Source: Phalacrocorax aristotelis (lineage: Eukaryota > Chordata > Aves > Suliformes > Phalacrocoracidae). Taken from it: DNA of 64,000 nucleotides. This document shows positions 35,301 through 45,369 of the stretch, piece after piece (positions within the stretch are counted from its first letter, which is position 1; the number at the start of each line of letters is the position of its first letter). Both the position numbers and the translations under genes were made by a program. The stretch spans positions 11,356,501 through 11,420,500 of the forward strand of contig NC_134281.1 in assembly GCF_949628215.1 (NCBI RefSeq). The letters run 5' to 3'. The notes beneath the pieces are model-generated. The model searched no databases, was not told where the DNA came from, and saw nothing but the letters and a program-made list of their open reading frames with translations.

Positions 35301-36377
35301 CTACAGCCGGGGGATGCCAGCACCTACCTTGGCACTGGGGAATGGCAGTCTGTGCCACAGGCCACGAGCAGTCTGCAGAGACAGGGTGTCAGAGGGCCGG
35401 GGGAACAGGGGCCACCGTGGCAGGGCGTGCTAGGGGCTCACCTGGCACCTGCTGCCACTGGCTCAGCTTCCGGCGGCCACGTGAGTTGATGTACGCTGTG
35501 ACATGGATCTCAGAGCCCAGCGGCGCTTCGAAGCACCGGAAGGTCACCCAGCCCTGGGCAGGAAAACCACCACTGTGCTGCGGCGCACTGCTGGCACCCA
35601 CCTCTCCAGGGCATGGGCAACAGGACCACTGTGCCATGGAGATGCGCTGGTGCCAGCACCCACATCCCCATGCACCACAGTGCCTGGGACTGCTGGCGGC
35701 AGGGACGCTCATCCCTGGCATCCTACAGCTACGTACCAGGGGTCGGCCAGACAGTGCAGGGGCCAGGGGCGCCCCTACCTCCACAGCCACGCAGCGGGAG
35801 GAGGCATAGGTGTGCCCAGAGAGCAGCAGCAGCCCGCTGACATTGGGCTGGGACCAGGCAGCCCCATCCATCAGTGACGACTGTCCCCCCTCATCGCCAT
35901 CCTCTGCCCCAGGGATGACCGACGGCACAGGGCGGCGGGGCTTGCTGGTGCTGATGCCAGGCGGCACGGCTAGGCGCAGGCGCACCGCCAGGCAGGGCGA
36001 GCAGGCCGTGGGCCCAGTGCAGCGCAGCGCCGGCTCCAGCTGCAGCCGAGCCAGGGCCGGCCCATGGCTGGGCCCCGGCAGCTCCATCCCACACAGCACA
36101 TCGGTGTCTGGGGGCAGACAGAGGAGGGTGCCCGTGGGCGTGGGGTCCCACGCCCTGGGTGGGCCGAGGGCCATGGCAGTGGCAGTGGCACTTACCCAGG
36201 AGGCGGCAGGCGAGGCCCTGGGGGGAGGCAGGGGTGAGGCCAGTGCCGGTGCTGGGGTGACCGCTGGCCCGCATGCCGGCGACGCCAACCCACCTGGGAG
36301 CATGCCAGGGTGTCGCGGGGGGTCCCGTGCCCACCCGCCACCACCACCAGCAGCAGCAACTGCCCCAGCACACGCAT
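32385..36377 (-). CDS. IL17RC: Interleukin-17 receptor C
   Basis: IL17RC pairs with IL17RA as the receptor for IL-17A and IL-17F. Seventeen exons join in phase to 704 aa: 36294-36377, 36196-36217, 35779-36107, 35442-35553, 35328-35372, 35014-35153, 34756-34815, 34539-34593, 34255-34439, 34128-34178, 34010-34055, 33802-33914, 33655-33723, 33528-33585, 33308-33403, 33188-33226 and 32385-32995. A signal peptide starts MRVLGQLLLLVVVAGG. Ectodomain landmarks shared with mammalian IL17RC include CFEAPLGSEIHVTAY, EVLPCLCLQVWP, HPNLCVQVW and NTSLCALEWGAC. One membrane segment (GMLLGAACLLLLLLLKK) precedes a cytoplasmic SEFIR domain in the last exon, which holds RGRRALLVHAAEP and ALHDGDTIILLLSP. A 34-bp inverted repeat lies in that exon. 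IL17RE is immediately upstream on the same strand. Confidence 0.95.
32669..32739. repeat. Near-perfect 34-bp inverted repeat with 3-bp loop, inside the IL17RC last exon
   Basis: The left arm is 32669-32702 and the right arm 32706-32739, separated by AGA. The arms pair with a single mismatch and are almost entirely G/C. The repeat is within the SEFIR-encoding exon and falls in a Gly/Ala/Pro/Ser-rich insert between HQWDTR and the conserved FAAALSCAVPVL stretch. Confidence 0.9.
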
Positions 36378-36736
36378 AGTGGGGCCGGGGCTGTGGGGTG
36401 CCCCAGCCCCACGCCGTCCACTCCCGACAACCCCGCTCCCGGCTCCACGGGCCCCACTGCCGCTGCCGGCTCCCGCTTCCTGCTCCGATCCCGGACACCC
36501 GGGTCCTAGCGCAGCGCTGGCGACCGCCCCGGGGTGGGGCCTCCCCGCTCCGACCCACGGACAGGCTCCGTGCCCTGGCACCGCCGGGTTTGGCACGGTG
36601 AGCCCGTGGGTCGGGTTTGGGCCCTGCCCCTGCCCCACCGCATGGGCACGGTGCCCCTGCCAGCCCCAGCTGCCAAGGGGGCACCGGCCGAGCCCCAGCA
36701 CACCATCTGGACAGCAGGGCAGGGTGAAACAGTGCT
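36378..36736 (-). promoter_or_regulatory. IL17RC promoter region
   Basis: About 360 bp separates the IL17RC start codon from the IL17RE poly(A) signal. It is GC-rich with several CG dinucleotides near 36410-36560 and has no clear TATA box, so the IL17RC promoter must be short. Confidence 0.45.
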
Positions 36737-36742
36737 TTTATT
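36737..36742 (-). promoter_or_regulatory. IL17RE poly(A) signal (AATAAA on the minus strand)
   Basis: Plus-strand TTTATT lies 490 bp beyond the IL17RE stop. It is the only minus-strand canonical hexamer in the interval, giving a 3' UTR of about 0.5 kb. Confidence 0.7.
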
Positions 36743-37230
36743 GCTCCCACTGCAGACCAGGTCCTACCAACAGCAGGGGAGCGAGGAGCAGGGCCAGGCT
36801 GTGCCCAGCACCCAAACCCCCCGGCCCCCTGTGCCCAGGCAGGGCAAGGAGCCCCACCACCACCCCACTTCTTCCAGCGCTGCCCCAGCCCTGCGCCCAG
36901 CCACGTTGTCCTTGGGGGCCTCCCCGCGTCCCAGCTCTCCTCCGGCACAGGTCCCTGTGTGGAAATAAAGCTGCCCCTGCCCAGGGCAGCACCTCTGCTC
37001 CCAGCCAGCCGCTCGCCCTGGCCCCCATGGCATTTCCCTGGCCAGGGTCAGCCTGCTCAGGCATGCACGGCCCCTGCCCAGTGTGCCCCATGGGCACCCC
37101 TCCTGCTGCCACAGTCAGCATGTTCAGCCTAGCCCCGCACCTCCATGACGGGGCCCCTGCCCTCACCAGGGGGCTGCACCCTGCCCTGCTGGCCCCGCAG
37201 CAATGCCCGGCTGAGGTCTAGCACAAACCT

Positions 37231-40200
37231 TCAGGTGCCAGCAGCCACCCCAGGGGGCTGGGGGCTGCCCTCTCTGGCCCCCACCTCCAGCAGCTGGTGC
37301 AGGAGTCCCTCTGCCCTGCCCCGACAACGACGGGGGGCTGGAGGGCTGCCCCGCAGGGCACCCAGCAGCCTGGGCAGCTGCTGGGGCAGGCAGTAGGTGG
37401 GCAGAGGCCGGAGAGGCCTGGGGATGTCATGGGAGCTGCAGAGCTGGCTGAAGTAGGCCAGCACCCAGCCACCACCATAGCCCGCTGCCCCCAGCTCCCC
37501 ATGCAGACAGGCCATGGCTGCCCCAAAGATGTCATGGGCATCCCTGGGGGACCCATCAGCTGCCCCAACCCGCCACCGGCGGAAGAGCTGGGCACTGCCC
37601 CGGCTCCAGAGGAGAAGGATGGTACCATGCTGGCGGCCCACACGGCCCCGCTGGGCATAGAGCCAGGGTAGGGTGCCTGCTTGCCCCACGCCACCTGCTT
37701 CCCACAGGTCCAGGTGAACGTCGCAGCCCAGCCCGGCACGCAGCCGCTCAGCCAGGGCACACACCAGCCCCAGGTGCTCCTCCGAGTCCGGCGAGTACAG
37801 CAGCAGCACGGGGCGCCCACCTGGGGCACCTGCGGGATGGAGGGGACAGCAGTGACAGCACTGCCCAGAGATCTCCTGGCATCCCCATGGAACACCCTGG
37901 CATCCCCCAAGGGCATGGCAGCATCCACCATACTGCCCCAGGACCTCCTGCAGCCCAGGGAGCTGGCACCCTCTGGCACCCCAGCCCCTGGCCACCCATC
38001 CCACAGCACTCTGGGGTGCCCCTTACCAGCGGCCGGCCTCCAGGTGCCTCGGCAGTTGAGGAGCAGCACGGTCACCACAAGCCCCAGTGCCAGCGCCAGC
38101 CCCAGCAGCCCAAAGTGCCTGCGGGAGACTGGGAGAGGGGAGGTGAAGGGGGGCATCTGCCCATCCCCACCACCCCCCGTGGCCTCCCAGGATGCCCGCT
38201 CACCATCAGGACAGAGCAGCTGCTTCCGAGCAAAGCGCACATCCGAACGCCACACCTGGGGAAGGGGCTGGATGAGCAGGGGGTGCCAGGTTGGGGTCTG
38301 TCCCCACTCTGTGGTGCAGGTGCTGACATGGGGGTCACCTTACCAGCACGCAGCTGCCCAGGATCTGCACCGGCAGCAGCAGCGCCAGCTCCCCCGGCGC
38401 AGAGCCCTCTAGCTGCAAAGCACAAGGTAGGGCAGGGTCAGCGTGGCTCAATCCCCACCATGTCCCCACCAGCCCCGCACTGCCCACCTGTGTGACAGTG
38501 TAGAGCGGGGCCTCGGGCTCACACTGCCCACTCCGGCGCTGGCAGAGGGCTGCACTGAAGGCCGCAGGGACGCTGGAGGTGAGGTGCAGGTGCAGCTGCA
38601 GCCCCCGGGTGCTCACTGAGACATTCCAGGCGGTCTCTGCAGCCACCAGAGAGAAAGGGGGGAGATCACGGGATGCCCGAGAGAATGAGAAGTGTGAGGG
38701 ACCCCGGGGCAGGGCTGCGCTCAGCCCAGGGGTGCCCCTGCCCGCAGAGCTCACCTGGATGGTGGGGACACTCCACATGGCTGCTGTTCCCGTAGGAGAA
38801 CTGGTGGGAGAGGGGCAGGGTGAGCCACCATTGCCCACTGCCGCCCCCCAGCCCCTTCCCAGGCGGTGCCTACACCTCTGCAGGGGCTTACCCGGAAGCA
38901 GAGCTGAGGGTGTATGTCCACCTTGTCCAGCATGTATGCCTGGTACGGGCAGAGAGCATGTCACCATCCCCAACCCACACAGCCCACGGGCACCCCAGTG
39001 TCCACCCACCGCCCCCATGGGGCCCAGTAGTCCGGTGGGTGCCCCAGCCAAGGCCACAGCCCTGCACCCTTCCAGGCTGGTGCCCCATGGTACCTCAAAG
39101 CCAGGACCCCTCACCTGCTCCTCCTCACTGGCTGTGGAGTTGGGGATATCGTGGCAGGGCGCAGTCTCAGCTGCTGCCTCCCTCCAGCACAGGGTGGCCC
39201 GGGGGCGCAGAGGGCAGCTGGCACTCAGCACCATCACCATCTGGTCCTTGCTGCTGGTGCTGTAGTCATGGAAGCGCACCGAGGACCACAGCTCGGGGCC
39301 ATCTGCAGGGCACTGTGTCAGCAGGGGACACACACACATCCAGGGATGACCCCCGGGACCTGTCTCCCCTTGCCACGGGCACTCACAGGCGGCTGGCTGG
39401 TCACGGAATGGGCAGCGCTTGCTGCGTGGGCTGTCATGGTGGGGGTAGGAGGCCTGGGAGAGCAGAGCAGGGGAGTCAGGGCAACGTGCCCCCACTCCTC
39501 CTGCCTCCCCTCGCCGCATAGGTGGAGGCAGACAGGGAGAGGGTCCCAGCGGCCACAGGGGACAGCATCCACACCTCGACACACAGGCAGGGCACCAGGA
39601 ACTCATACGGCAGTGAAACGTGGTGGCCCCCCAGCACCAGCACCTGCAGACATGGAGGCAGCATCAGCTTGGAAGGAGCGTGGCCCCCAGCCTGGGGTGG
39701 GGGTGGCTGTGGGGGGGCCGGAGCCGTTACCTGCCGGTGGAAGGGCTGGGGCAGCTCCTCACACTCCAGGGCCAGCTGGTGGCACAGCCGCACCATCAGG
39801 GCAGGGCCCTCAGGCACCCACACTTTGATGGCCCGCTCCTCGGAGACCCAGGCATGGGCGAAGACAGGCCCTGTGGACCAGGCGGGGGTCAGCTGGTGTC
39901 CCCCCAGGACACTCCCGGGGTCCTCCCCAGCCTCACCAGGCGGCTCAGGAGCAAGCAGGTGGCTGTGGCTGATGGCCAAGCCTCGGTCAGGGATGGTGCG
40001 AAGGGAGACAAGGACGTGATGCCCGCTCTCGGCTGGGAAGCAGTCGAACTGCACCTGCCACTGCAGGGAGCGTGGTGTCAGCGGGACACCCCCGGCCCCA
40101 GCAACTGGCCCCGTGGTGTATCCCAGACTCACCGGCGAGCTGCCCGGTGCCCGGTGCCGCCGCCACACCTGCAGCCAGCCAGCCCTGTTGGAGCCCAGCT

Positions 40201-41366
40201 CCAGGAAGTTGAGCTGCAGCCCACGGACATCGTCGAGCCCTGCGAGAAATCAGCGTGGAGTGCTGACACGGGAGGGAGGAGGAGCCCACCCCGCAGCCCG
40301 AGGGTGCCGGGCCCCCACGCCCCTGCCCGTACCTGCGGCGGGGAGGGCCAGGCGCACCCGCAGGCAGGGCTGGCAGGGCCGGGAGGGCGGGCACAGACGG
40401 GCCCCGCTCAGCGCCAGGGCGGGCGGCGCCAGGAGGGGCCCGGGCCAGGGCCGCGACTGGCGGCAGCGGGGACGGCTCAGCGTCCTGTCGGCTGTGGGGG
40501 GAAAGCAGAGAGGAGGGGCGGCCGTGCGATGGGGGTCCTGCCTACCGCCGGCACCGGGAGCCCTGGGGACCGGGAGTCCCAGGCCGGGGAGGGATGGGGG
40601 GAGCTCTGCACACCGGGAGCCCCAGGAAGGGGGAACTCTGCGGGGAAGGGGGAGCCCCGGGGGGAAGGGGGAGCCCGAGGATCGGGAGGCCCCGTGGACC
40701 GGGAGTCCCAGGACGGGGCCGGGAGGCTGTGCACACCGGGAGCCCTGGGAAGCGGGGAGCCTCGGGGGGAAGGGAGAACCCTGGGAAGGGAGGAGCCCTG
40801 GGGGACCGGGAGTCCCAGGCCGGGGTGGGGAACTCTGCACACCGGGAACCCCGTGAACCAGGAGCCCCGGGACTGGGGAGCCCGAGGATCGGGAGCCCCG
40901 GGGACCGGGACTCACAGGCGGGAGTGGGGGAGGAAGCCCTGCACACCGGGAGCCCAGGGAAGGGGAAACCCCAGGGACTGGGAGTCCCAGGCGGGGGCGG
41001 CGGTAAAGCTCTGCACACCTGGAGCCCCGGGAAGGGGGAACCCCGGGGACCGGGAGTCCCAGGCGGGAGCGGGGGAAAAGCTCTGCACACCGGGAGCCCC
41101 GGGGATTCGGAGTCTCGGGAGACCCCCCACGATCGCGGTGGCCCCGATCCCGGCCCCGCCGCTACTCACCGGTAGCCCGGCACTCCTGCAAGCAAAGAGA
41201 CGGGTTAAACACGGCGCCGCCCGCCCCCCTCCCCCGCCGTCCCCTCCCGTCACCCCGCGGTGCTCACGAAGTTAGCGGAGACCCGGAGGCGGGTGACGGC
41301 GGCCCCGGCCCCCGGCAGCAACAGCATCGCGGCGGCAACGGCGGCGAGCAGCACCGGCTGCTCCAT
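37231..41366 (-). CDS. IL17RE: Interleukin-17 receptor E
   Basis: IL17RE forms the epithelial IL-17C receptor with IL17RA. Sixteen exons join in phase to 677 aa: 41268-41366, 41170-41185, 40333-40491, 40133-40239, 39937-40060, 39731-39870, 39575-39643, 39387-39453, 39115-39302, 38892-38939, 38755-38800, 38488-38636, 38344-38412, 38204-38255, 38027-38128 and 37231-37829. After a signal peptide (MEQPVLLAAVAAAMLLL), shared landmarks are VRLCHQLALECEELPQP, LPYEFLVPCLCVEASY, DKVDIHPQLCF, YGNSSHVECPHH and VWRSDVRFARKQLLCPD. A membrane segment (GLLGLALALGLVVTVLLL) precedes the SEFIR domain in the last exon (RPVLLLYSPDSEEH, LPWLYAQRGRV, WVLAYFSQLCSSHDIP). The second exon is only 16 nt, and the intron after it is filled by a minisatellite. 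Confidence 0.95.
40545..41125. repeat. GC-rich minisatellite in an IL17RE intron
   Basis: This is a tandem array between IL17RE coding exons two and three. Phrases such as CTCTGCACACCGGGAGCCCC, GGGAAGGGGGAACCCC and GACCGGGAGTCCCAGGC recur at least six times. The clearest full unit is about 70-76 bp (compare 40935-41010 with 41011-41080), while others are longer mixtures. Repeated frames produce long artificial open frames on both strands here. Confidence 0.85.
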
Positions 41367-41501
41367 GGCTGAGCCGCCGCTCCCGCCCCGCCCCCAGCCC
41401 CGCCGCATTCCTCCGCCGGTACGTGCGGCCCCGTCCCCATCCCCCCCGCCGCCGGGCGGCGCTTCCTGCAGCGCAGACACGCGTGGGAGCGCGTAGCATA
41501 C
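41367..41501 (-). promoter_or_regulatory. IL17RE promoter region, abutting the JAGN1 3' end
   Basis: Only 135 bp separates the IL17RE start codon from the JAGN1 poly(A) signal. The stretch is CG-rich and has no TATA box. Any IL17RE 5' UTR and core promoter must therefore overlap the JAGN1 terminal region. Confidence 0.45.
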
Positions 41502-41507
41502 TTTATT
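41502..41507 (-). promoter_or_regulatory. JAGN1 poly(A) signal (AATAAA on the minus strand)
   Basis: Plus-strand TTTATT lies 225 bp beyond the JAGN1 stop codon. Confidence 0.75.
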
Positions 41508-41731
41508 TCCAGGTAACGACACGCGAAGGGACACCCGCGCCCCGTGGGAGGGGGGGCGGCAGGGACGCTCCACGGCTGGGGACCCGCCCCCCGCGAGTAC
41601 AGAGCCGTGGCATGACTCAGGCACACGCATTGATCCCTGTTGACCCCCCACCCACGGGAACTGCGCCAGCGCCGCCCCACAGGGCCCGGCTTCGGAACTC
41701 CGGCCCTCATGGAGCCCAGGCGTCCCCCTAC

Positions 41732-42376
41732 TCATTTCTTCTTCTTCTCCTGCGTGCTGGTGAACCAGGAGTCCAGCAGCTTCTTGCTGTAGTAGAGCTG
41801 CCAGCCATGCACCTGGGCAGCCACCACCACTACCAGGTACATGACTGAGACGGCCGAGAAGCCGAAGATGAAGCGGTACGCTTTGCCATGCCGGTAGAGC
41901 TGCTGCGCCATGGGGAACATCTCCATGGCCCCATAAATGAGGGGAGCGATGGAGAAGAGCCCGGTGCTGATCATGGAGAGGACCAGGTAGCTGATGTTGT
42001 TGCGGGGGAAGGAGAGCAGGCCAAGGAGGGAGGGTAGGATGCTGAGCAGGTAGGGGTACTCCCACTGGTAGGGCATGGCGACACGGTCGTGGGGCAGCAG
42101 CTTGAGGTGCCCCACGCACACCTGGGCCAGCAGAAGCAGCCAGATCCCCACGTGTGCGTAGATAAGCTTCTTGATCTCCGACTTGAGGGTCACGCTGGGG
42201 AGAGAGGGGGCTGTTGGTGCCCGCCAGGGGGGGCCCTGCCTTCCTCCTCCCCCTCCCGCAGGCCCCCCCTCACACCGGGACACCCACCTCATCTGGTAGT
42301 GCGAGGCCACCCGCTCCCGGTGCTGGAAGTCGCTGCCATCAGTACCGGCGGCGCGGGGACCCCCGCGGGAGGCCAT
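41732..42376 (-). CDS. JAGN1: Jagunal homolog 1
   Basis: JAGN1 is a four-pass ER membrane protein of the early secretory pathway, needed in mammals for neutrophil function. Two exons, 42288-42376 and 41732-42194, give 183 aa, the usual length. The N-terminus [20 protein letters not shown] and the core [40 protein letters not shown] and [15 protein letters not shown] are typical. The C-terminal EKKKK is a di-lysine type ER-retrieval signal. The 93-bp intron is a multiple of three with no in-frame stop, so it reads through in frame, but the human protein lacks that insert and both splice sites are good. It is divergent from RPUSD3. Confidence 0.97.
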   Translation of the reverse strand: MASRGGPRAAGTDGSDFQHRERVASHYQMRWVSRCEGGPAGGGGGRQGPPWRAPTAPSLPSVTLKSEIKKLIYAHVGIWLLLLAQVCVGHLKLLPHDRVAMPYQWEYPYLLSILPSLLGLLSFPRNNISYLVLSMISTGLFSIAPLIYGAMEMFPMAQQLYRHGKAYRFIFGFSAVSVMYLVVVVAAQVHGWQLYYSKKLLDSWFTSTQEKKKK

Positions 42377-42794
42377 AGCAGCGACGGGAGCTGCCTGCGG
42401 GAGGGGGGGGCACGGCGTGAGGTGGGCGGACCCGCTCCCGAGCGCAGCCCCCGCACCGCGCCCCGGTTGCAGGTCACCTCCCCCGTTCCCCGGGCCTCAC
42501 TCCCTTGGTGTCAGGCCCCCGGTGACAGCTCCGGGACCCACTCCCTGTGACTGCCCTGCCCCCGCCCGACCCCCCCAGGACAGCCCCACGAGCACCCCCA
42601 CAGGTGACGATCACGGGGACTCCCGCCCCGCCGCACCCCACCCGCCGGCGGGACACTCTGCCCGCACTTCCGCCTATCTATGGCCGTGGCCGCCGGCTCT
42701 CAGCGGCCTAGGCGGCCGCTCTGTGCACCTGGAGGCTCGGCTCTATTAGCTGCGCGGGAGTGGCCCCGCCTCCCCGCGCAGGCGCAGTGCCGAC
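42377..42794. promoter_or_regulatory. Divergent JAGN1 / RPUSD3 CpG promoter
   Basis: Just 418 bp lies between the two start codons, with dense CG content from about 42560 to 42860. Both genes must be driven from this interval. In mammals CIDEC sits between these genes, and no CIDE-type sequence is present here. Confidence 0.65.
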
Positions 42795-44871
42795 ATGGCG
42801 GGCGGGGGTGCAGCCGCGCGCGTGCTGGCGCGCGCGGGGCGAGGGGCGCGCGCCGTAGGGTAGTGGGAGCGCGCAGGGGGGCGTGTGGGTGGGAGGCACG
42901 AGCGGGGAGGTCGTGTTCGTGGAGGCGCGCATGCGTGGAGTGCAGGGACATTGGGGGTGCACACGCGTGGGTGCGCGGGCGCTTGCGGGAGGGACATTGG
43001 GGGTGCACACGCGTGGGTGCACAGGGCTTGCTGGGGGACATTGGGGTGCACACCCACCCACGTGGGAGCGGGGACGTGCGTGGGGTCGCACAGGGTGAAC
43101 ACAGAGGGGCTGGGGGAGCACAGGGGGTGCGGGGGCAGGCGTAGGGATGCACACGCCGGTGCAGAGTGGCTGTGGGTGCAGGGGCACGCGTTGGGGGGGC
43201 GGGACAGGGGGCGTGGGATCAGATTTGGGGGCATACACGTGGTGGTGGGGGTGCGGGTGAGCCGTGGGGGTGTGGGAACACGCAGGGTGGGTGGCTGGGG
43301 CAGAGGACATCCCACAGGTGGGGAGGGGGGGCCCCACCCGTGCCCCCCACCCACTCCACCCCCCGCAGGTCGGGGCGACCACTGGGCTCCGAGGGGATGC
43401 TGGGGCTGCTGGAGGCCTCCGTGGTGCTCCGGGAAGGTACCGGGGGTGGGCGGGAAGCGGGGGGGGTACTGTGGGGGGACCAGCAAGGGGCCACATCCTG
43501 ACCGGGCGTCCCTTCCCAGGATCCCTGCTGGCGCTGAGCAAGCCCCCTGGCCTGCCCATCCTGGGTAAGTGCGGGATCCCTTGCGGGGGTGTCTCTCCCA
43601 CTCTGGGTGGGAGGTTTGGCTGGGGATGGGGGGGTCCCAGCAGGTGCTGATCCCCCTTTTCGCAGGGTGCCCCGGGGAGCTGAGCCTGGCAGCACTGCTG
43701 CCGGCACTGAGGCGGCGCCTGGGCCTCCCTGTTGAGCTCCACGTGGTGAAGGCTCCAGCCAGGTATGGTTCGGGGGGGGGGTGGGGGGGGGGTGGTTCGA
43801 GGGGTGCAAGCCCCCCCGGCTAGGGCTTAGAGCTGCTGCATCCCACAGGGAGTGCTCTGGCCTTGTCCTCCTCTCCAGCAGCCGCCGTGCCACCGAGCAG
43901 CTCCAGCAGTTCTTCGCTGATGCCCGCCGGAGAGGCCAGTACCCTGCCACGTACCAGTGAGTCCCTGGGACGCCACTGAGTCCCTAGGACCACACCTAGC
44001 TGGTGCAGGGAGGGCCCTCCCCATCTCCCCACCTCCCCACCTCCCCACCTCTCTCTCCCCGCAGCGCTGTCACTGTAGGGGTCCCGTCAGAGGCGGAGGG
44101 CGAGATCCGCACTGGGCTGTGCTGGCAGCAGCAGGGTGACACTGCCATGGTAAGGGGGTGCCGGGGGCCTGGGGGCACAGGGTATGGGGGAGGATACAAA
44201 GGGTGGTGCTAGAGCTGTGCTGCCACAGGTGGTGCCGGTGCCGGCCCCAGGGCGCCGCAGCCTGGCCAGGAAGGAAGTGAAGAGCACCCTGACACGCTAC
44301 CGGGTGCTGGGCGCCGCAGGGGGCTGCGCCCTCCTCCAGCTCCAGCCCAGGACAGGTGAGTGACCCCCAACACCGCTCCATGCCCCTCCTGGACCCCTGT
44401 GCCAGCACGGTCCCACCCTCTCCATGCCTCCCCAGCCTTCCCAGAGCAGCTCCCGGTCCACCTGATGCTGCTGCTGTGCCCGGCCCTGGGTGACCATGAG
44501 TACTCGTCCCGTGTGGGCAGGGTGCTGGGGGTGCCCTTCCTCCTGCCCCCTGCAGCTACCCCGACCCGCACACAGGTATGTGGCTGGAGTGGGGGCTCAG
44601 CACAGCTCCTGGGAGCCCTGCTGAGCTGCCCTCCCCACCCCACTCCCTGTTGCAGGTGCTGGACGAGGATCTGCTGCGCCGGCTGGGGCTCTCCTCGCAG
44701 CAGCTCCGCAACCTCCCACTCCACCTCCACCTGCAGCAGCTGGTGCTGCCCCAGGGCCCGCTCTGCGCCCCCCTGCCCCCCCACTTCCTACGCACCCTGC
44801 AGCGCCTGGGGCTCCTAGAACCTGTGGCAGAACTCCCCCCCCAATCCACTCCCCCTCTGCCCCCCCATTAA
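42795..44871 (+). CDS. RPUSD3: RNA pseudouridylate synthase domain-containing protein 3
   Basis: RPUSD3 is a mitochondrial member of the RluA-type pseudouridine synthase family, linked to mitochondrial RNA modification and 16S rRNA/ribosome assembly. Nine exons join in phase to 316 aa: 42795-42859, 43369-43436, 43520-43564, 43666-43762, 43849-43956, 44065-44149, 44229-44355, 44436-44575 and 44656-44871. Conserved blocks are LALSKPPGLPILG, ECSGLVLLSSS, GCALLQLQPRT, LGDHEYSSRVGRVLG and a Leu/His-rich C-terminal part (LPLHLHLQQLVLP). The usual catalytic HRLD motif is absent: the aligned stretch is VVKAPARECSG, as also in mammalian RPUSD3. The N-terminus is arginine- and alanine-rich, as for mitochondrial import. 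The stop codon lies inside an ATTAAA hexamer. Confidence 0.95.
42945..43064 (+). repeat. Three tandem copies of a 45-bp unit in RPUSD3 intron 1
   Basis: The phrase GGGACATTGGGGGTGCACAC recurs at 42945, 42991 and 43035 (the last with one G fewer), each followed by a GCGTGGG or similar tail. The intron around it is rich in alternating purine-pyrimidine runs such as GCACACGCGTGGGTGCGCG. Confidence 0.8.
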
Positions 44872-44872
44872 A
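44867..44872 (+). promoter_or_regulatory. RPUSD3 poly(A) signal (ATTAAA) overlapping the stop codon
   Basis: The sequence CCATTAAACC contains both the TAA stop (44869-44871) and an ATTAAA variant signal. A GT-rich stretch follows at 44888-44911 (GGGTGCCTCGGTGCTGTTTC). No other signal is visible before TTLL3 sequence starts on the other strand. Confidence 0.6.
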
Positions 44873-45369
44873 CCCCCAACTGCTGCCAGGGTGCCTCGGT
44901 GCTGTTTCTTTCCCTAGTACACATGGGATGCGTCCCCCTCATCTCCACAGCACTGCCAGGGCCACTGGCCACCACCCTCACCCCAAGCAGAGCCGGTGAC
45001 AGTGGCCTTACTGCTACCCCTGCACTTGACCTCGTTCCCAGCACCAATGAGCAGCAGCGGCACTGCTGCCGTGGCTCTGTCTGCAGGCACGACCGCAGGC
45101 AGGCAGGAGCAGAGGTGTCTTTTCCTGCCCCCAGCAGCCCCAGTTCCTAGCCACGGCCCCGTCCCAGGTTCAGCGCCACCGTGCCTGCCCCCTCCCCGGA
45201 CACAGAGGGTTAGAGCCAGGTTCCTTGTCACAGACATGTTTTGCAGCCACCTGCACCCAGTGGTGGAGTCTGGCTGTGACTGGGGGGAGTTGGGTGCTGA
45301 CGTGTTGCCCCAGCTGGGATAGGCAGGGTGCTGGTGTCGAGCCAGTCCCCTCCTGGGTGTCCTTCGGCG
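44873..45369. other. Interval between convergent RPUSD3 and TTLL3
   Basis: This interval holds the RPUSD3 downstream region and the TTLL3 3' UTR. No canonical AATAAA is seen on the minus strand, so the end of the TTLL3 transcript is unresolved. I see no gene. Confidence 0.45.

Noticed and set aside
35389-36948. 519-codon minus-strand open frame
   Set aside because: It covers IL17RC exons joined through introns. The true exons are bounded by good splice sites and match the family only within those limits.
39620-41275. 551-codon open frame on the plus strand
   Set aside because: It is antisense to IL17RE exons and the intronic minisatellite. The repeated Gly/Pro/Arg pattern comes from the tandem repeat.
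41732-42376. JAGN1 as a single 214-codon exon
   Set aside because: The middle Gly/Pro-rich stretch is an intron of 93 bp with good splice sites. Removal gives the usual 183 aa.
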